A stretch of DNA of 7,053 bases, taken from assembly GCA_050260215.1 (NCBI GenBank), contig JBLNBU010000292.1, positions 1 to 7,053 on the forward strand, written 5' to 3'. Position numbers and translations under genes: made by a program. The DNA is from JBLNBU01 sp050260215. GTDB lineage: Bacteria > Pseudomonadota > Alphaproteobacteria > Rhodospirillales > Magnetospirillaceae. Positions 5,107-7,053 of this stretch are shown piece after piece (position 1 is the first letter of the stretch; each line of letters begins with the position of its first letter). Below the pieces are notes generated by a model. That model ran no database searches and was not told the origin of the DNA. It was given only the letters and a program-made list of their open reading frames with translations.

Positions 5107-6378
5107 ATGCTCGACATCGACTTCATCCGCACCTCGCCCGACCAGGTCAAGAAGGCGGTCCGCGACAAGAATTTCGACGTCGACGTCGATCGCCTGCTGG
5201 CGGTGGATGGCGAGCGCCGCACCCTGATGGCCCGGCTCGAGAACCAGCGCGCCGAGCGCAACCGCATCTCCAAGGAGATCCCCAAGCTTCCGGCCGACGA
5301 GCGCCCCAAGGCGGTGGCCCAGGCCAAGGCCATCAACGAGGAGTTGACCGGGCTGGAGGCGCGCTTCGGCGAACTGGATGCCGAGTTCAAGGACCTGTTG
5401 ATGCGCGTGCCCAACGTGCCGCTGCCCGAGATCCCCGTCGGCAAGTCCGACGAGGACAACGTCGAGGTGCGCCGCTGGGGCGACCCCCGCCAGTTCGACT
5501 TCGAGCCCAAGGACCATGTGGACCTGGCGCTGTCGCTGGGCCTGGTCGACTTCGAGAACACCCGCGGCTACGCCGGCGCGCGCGCCTATTCGCTGATGGG
5601 CGACGGCGTGTTGCTGCACCAGGCGGTGCTGCAGTTCGCCCTGGAATTCGTGGTCAGGAAGGGCTTCCTGGCCGTGTCGCCGCCGATCATGGTGCGCGAG
5701 AACGCCATGACCGGCACCGGCTTCTTCCCCTTCGGCATGGAAGAGACCTACTGCCTGCCCAAGGACGACCTGTTCCTGGCCGGCACTTCCGAGGTCAGCC
5801 TGGTGTCCATGCACTATGACCAGGTGCTCGACGCCGCCAAGCTGCCCATCCGCTATGCCGGCATCTCGGCCTGCTTCCGCCGCGAGGCGGGTGCGGCGGG
5901 CCGCGACACCCGCGGCTTGTACCGGGTGCACATGTTCCACAAGGTCGAGCAGGTCTCCATCGGCCCCAACGACCGCGACTGGTCGGACAAGGAGCACGAG
6001 TTCCTGCTCAACAACTCGGAAGGCATCCTGCAGGCGCTGAACCTGCCGCATCGCGTGGCGCTGGCCTGCACCGGCGAGCTGGGCATGGGCCAGGTGCGCA
6101 AGAACGAGGTCGAGACCTGGATGCCTAGCCGCAAGGCCTACTCCGAGACCCACTCGTGCTCGACCATGCTGGAGTTCCAGGCCCGCCGGGCCAACATCCG
6201 CTACCGCGAGGCGGGCGGCAGCCCCCGGTTCGTCCACACGCTGAACAACACCGCCATCGCCAGCCCCCGCATCCTGGTCGCCATCCTCGAGAACTACCAG
6301 AACAAGGACGGCAGCGTGACCGTGCCCGAGGCCCTGCGCCCCTACATGATGGGCAAGGACGTCATCGAGCCGCGATAG
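5107..6378 (+). CDS. serS: Seryl-tRNA synthetase
   Basis: A 423-residue class II aminoacyl-tRNA synthetase that charges tRNA-Ser (and tRNA-Sec where present) with serine in the cytoplasm. The N-terminus MLDIDFIRTSPDQVKKAV and the charged antiparallel coiled coil (about residues 27-100, including RLENQRAERNRISKEIPKL) are the SerRS tRNA-binding arm. The catalytic core carries TGTGFFPFGMEETYCL, LAGTSEVSL, class II motif 2 (CFRREAGAAGRDTRGLYRVH, R258) and motif 3 ending R388. Motif 3 reads LNNTAIASPRILVAILENYQ, where common bacterial SerRS have a glycine-rich NGSGxAxGR; the active-site Arg is kept, so the enzyme is likely functional. Length is normal for the family. I chose the ATG at 5107 because AAGGGAG lies 5 bases upstream; a GTG two codons earlier overlaps that signal. 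It is divergent from the hydrolase gene and convergent with tRNA-Gly. Confidence 0.96.
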   Translation: MLDIDFIRTSPDQVKKAVRDKNFDVDVDRLLAVDGERRTLMARLENQRAERNRISKEIPKLPADERPKAVAQAKAINEELTGLEARFGELDAEFKDLLMRVPNVPLPEIPVGKSDEDNVEVRRWGDPRQFDFEPKDHVDLALSLGLVDFENTRGYAGARAYSLMGDGVLLHQAVLQFALEFVVRKGFLAVSPPIMVRENAMTGTGFFPFGMEETYCLPKDDLFLAGTSEVSLVSMHYDQVLDAAKLPIRYAGISACFRREAGAAGRDTRGLYRVHMFHKVEQVSIGPNDRDWSDKEHEFLLNNSEGILQALNLPHRVALACTGELGMGQVRKNEVETWMPSRKAYSETHSCSTMLEFQARRANIRYREAGGSPRFVHTLNNTAIASPRILVAILENYQNKDGSVTVPEALRPYMMGKDVIEPR

Positions 6379-6387
6379 TCGTTTGTC

Positions 6388-6527
6388 GTCCCTCGCCGGG
6401 CGGGGCGCATCCGCGCCCCTTGGCCGCCGCCTCGACGGCGGCCGATCGGGACAAGTTCGGCGAGGTTCGTCTCCGGCGGCCATTGAGTCCGCGGCCAAGC
6501 GGTCGGAGACCGCGCCCGGCGAGGGAC
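6388..6527. repeat. 140-bp structured intergenic element closed by a perfect 15-bp inverted repeat
   Basis: GTCCCTCGCCGGGCG (6388-6402) and its exact reverse complement CGCCCGGCGAGGGAC (6513-6527) bracket three further stem-loops. Hairpin A pairs GGGGCGC/GCGCCCC (6402-6408 with 6413-6419, loop ATCC). Hairpin B pairs GGCCGCCG/CGGCGGCC (6422-6429 with 6436-6443). Hairpin C pairs GTCTCCG/CGGAGAC (6469-6475 with 6504-6510). CGGCGGCC recurs at 6474-6481, so the left arm of B could pair with either copy. The whole would fold as a multibranch RNA or cruciform. It fills the gap between the convergent serS and tRNA-Gly genes. No T-run follows either end, so it is not a textbook intrinsic terminator; a Rho-associated or structural end, a repeat-family member, or a small RNA are open options. 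Confidence 0.6.
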
Positions 6528-6538
6528 AATCAAAAAGC

Positions 6539-6612
6539 TGGAGCGGGCGAGGGGAATCGAACCCCCGTCTTCAGAGTGGAAATCTGTGGCTCTACCATTG
6601 AGCTACGCCCGC
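6539..6612 (-). tRNA. tRNA-Gly (anticodon UCC)
   Basis: A 74-nt tRNA with encoded CCA, read on the minus strand. The acceptor stem is GCGGGCG/CGCCCGC with the discriminator U73 normal for tRNA-Gly. The D arm is GCTC-AATGGTA-GAGC. The anticodon stem-loop is ACAGA-TTTCCAC-TCTGA, giving anticodon TCC, and the T arm is GGGGG-TTCGATT-CCCCT. The first anticodon-stem pair (27-43) is an A-A mismatch, which weakens the stem slightly. It should read GGA and perhaps GGG. A T5 run (6536-6532) follows two bases after CCA and may help termination. It points away from tuf and toward serS. Confidence 0.95.
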
Positions 6613-6631
6613 GCCGGTGGGGCCAGGAAAG

Positions 6632-6663
6632 TTGTTGACCCCGCGCCGTGGGTTTGATAATCG
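6632..6663 (+). promoter_or_regulatory. Probable tuf promoter
   Basis: TTGTTGACC (6632-6640) precedes GATAATCG (6656-6663). Two readings are possible: TTGACC, 17 bases, TAATCG; or TTGTTG, 18 bases, GATAAT. Either gives a start near 6668-6670 and a tuf leader of about 265 bases. Confidence 0.5.
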
Positions 6664-6682
6664 CTTCCCTCCGCTTCGGCAA
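6654..6682 (-). promoter_or_regulatory. Candidate promoter of tRNA-Gly, overlapping the tuf promoter
   Basis: On the minus strand TTGCCG (6682-6677) is followed after 17 bases by TATCAA (6659-6654), four of six matches to TATAAT. Start would be near 6647, about 35 bases before the mature tRNA 5' end. Its -10 shares bases with the -10 of the opposing promoter. Confidence 0.4.
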
Positions 6683-6932
6683 GTGCAATGTTCCTCATGG
6701 GGCATGCGCGCAGGCGGAGGGTTCGAACGGGGTGCCGAGCCCGCCCGAAAGGGACGGACGGCAATCCGGAAGCAGGACGCGGGATTACCCCTGACGTCGG
6801 CGTCGCTCAAGGACGCGGACGGGGGGTGGATTTCCCCGCGCGTTCGGCTTTCCGGGTCCCGACAGGACCCTTGGCCGGCCGGAACCAAATGTCCACCGCG
6901 GCCCACGCCGCCACCACACGGATTGAAGAGTC
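6664..6932 (+). other. Long, hairpin-rich untranslated leader of tuf
   Basis: About 265 bases with no convincing gene between the predicted tuf promoter and its start codon. Visible stems include CCCTCCGC (6667-6674) with GCGGAGGG (6714-6721). A compound hairpin at 6733-6763 pairs TGCCG with CGGCA, with CCG-CCC-GAAA-GGG-A-CGG inside it (a GNRA tetraloop). Further stems are GCGTC/GACGC (6800-6816), GGGG/CCCC (6823-6837) and GGGTCC/GGACCC (6854-6870, loop CGACA). None is followed by a T-run, so no intrinsic terminator is seen. The leader may control tuf expression or mRNA stability, but no known leader family is recognised. Confidence 0.45.
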
Positions 6933-7053
6933 ATGGCGAAGGCGAAATTCGAGCGCACCAAGCCGCACTGCAACGTCGGCACGATTGGTCACGTTGACCA
7001 CGGCAAGACCTCGCTGACGGCGGCGATCACCAAGGTGCTGGCGGAGACTGGCG
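6933..7053 (+). CDS. tuf: Elongation factor Tu, first 40 residues (partial)
   Basis: The N-terminus MAKAKFERTKPHCNVGTIGH is diagnostic of bacterial EF-Tu, followed by the G1/P-loop GHVDHGKT at residues 19-26 and SLTAAITKVLAE. EF-Tu is the GTPase that brings aminoacyl-tRNA to the ribosome. The gene runs off the right edge. GAAGAG lies 2 bases before the ATG as a weak Shine-Dalgarno. There is no fusA upstream; a tRNA lies there instead. This points to the tuf copy that in many proteobacteria sits near secE-nusG-rplKAJL-rpoBC rather than the str-operon copy, which is inference from gene order. Confidence 0.97.
   Translation, partial: MAKAKFERTKPHCNVGTIGHVDHGKTSLTAAITKVLAETG

Noticed and set aside
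4929..5561. N-terminal extension of the hydrolase frame up to 5561
   Set aside because: The added text is antisense to serS. A signal peptide and strong Shine-Dalgarno mark the ATG at 4928 as the true start.
6402..6443. Hairpins after serS as an intrinsic terminator
   Set aside because: Strong GC stems are present but no T-run follows on either strand.
4084..6498. Very long minus-strand open frame (804 codons) across serS and the hydrolase gene
   Set aside because: It is antisense to serS and out of frame with the hydrolase gene. The translation is low-complexity Arg/Gly/Ala/His text typical of shadow frames in high-GC DNA.
6388..6527. The 140-bp inverted-repeat element as a miniature transposon (MITE)
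   Set aside because: No target-site duplication is visible at its ends, and a single copy in the window cannot show mobility.
6156..6638. Open frames across tRNA-Gly with peptides such as GEGNRTPVF and GRGESNPRLQ
   Set aside because: These are the well-known spurious peptides produced by translating the T arm of tRNA genes.
6693..6735. Possible tRNA in the tuf leader because of GGTTCGAAC
   Set aside because: The flanking bases do not pair as a T stem and no acceptor or anticodon arm can be built around it.

Overview
The window is high-GC DNA with an alphaproteobacterial look, most likely from the Rhodospirillales and plausibly a Magnetospirillum relative. This rests on codon use, CCA-encoded tRNAs, the rlmB / tRNA-Tyr and tRNA-Gly / tuf pairings, and the types of signalling protein present. 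I had no database search, so the taxon is an inference. I see no insertion sequence, phage gene, CRISPR array or rRNA gene.

Left block (1-2996): signalling and periplasmic proteins. On the minus strand, reading leftward, are a Crp/Fnr-family regulator (1874-2470), a secreted type 1 periplasmic binding protein (598-1782) and, 5 bases after it, the N-terminal part of a membrane sensor protein that runs off the left edge (<1-592). Divergent from the regulator is a small secreted monohaem cytochrome resembling cytochrome c' (2556-2996). The 85-bp gap between regulator and cytochrome holds a palindromic Fnr-type operator, TGAT-N4-ATCA. Its centre is exactly 41.5 bp upstream of the start site predicted from a TATGAT -10 box, the class II activator geometry. 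This regulator-operator-cytochrome module is the best-supported interesting feature.

Middle block (2993-5106): rlmB (23S rRNA 2'-O-methyltransferase, minus strand) overlaps the cytochrome gene tail to tail by 4 bp at a shared CTAG. Divergent from rlmB is tRNA-Tyr(GUA) with a recognisable promoter. It ends 6 bases before the end of a convergent gene for a secreted dienelactone-hydrolase-like enzyme (4008-4928).

Right block (5107-7053): serS (seryl-tRNA synthetase) has a motif 3 unlike the usual bacterial sequence. It converges on tRNA-Gly(UCC). The 160-bp gap between them holds a 140-bp structured element closed by a perfect 15-bp inverted repeat. To the right, a long GC-rich leader with several hairpins precedes the start of tuf (EF-Tu), which runs off the right edge. 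tRNA-Gly and tuf appear to be fired from overlapping divergent promoters. Most of this half serves translation (rRNA methylation, tRNA, aminoacylation, EF-Tu), with the secreted hydrolase as an outsider.
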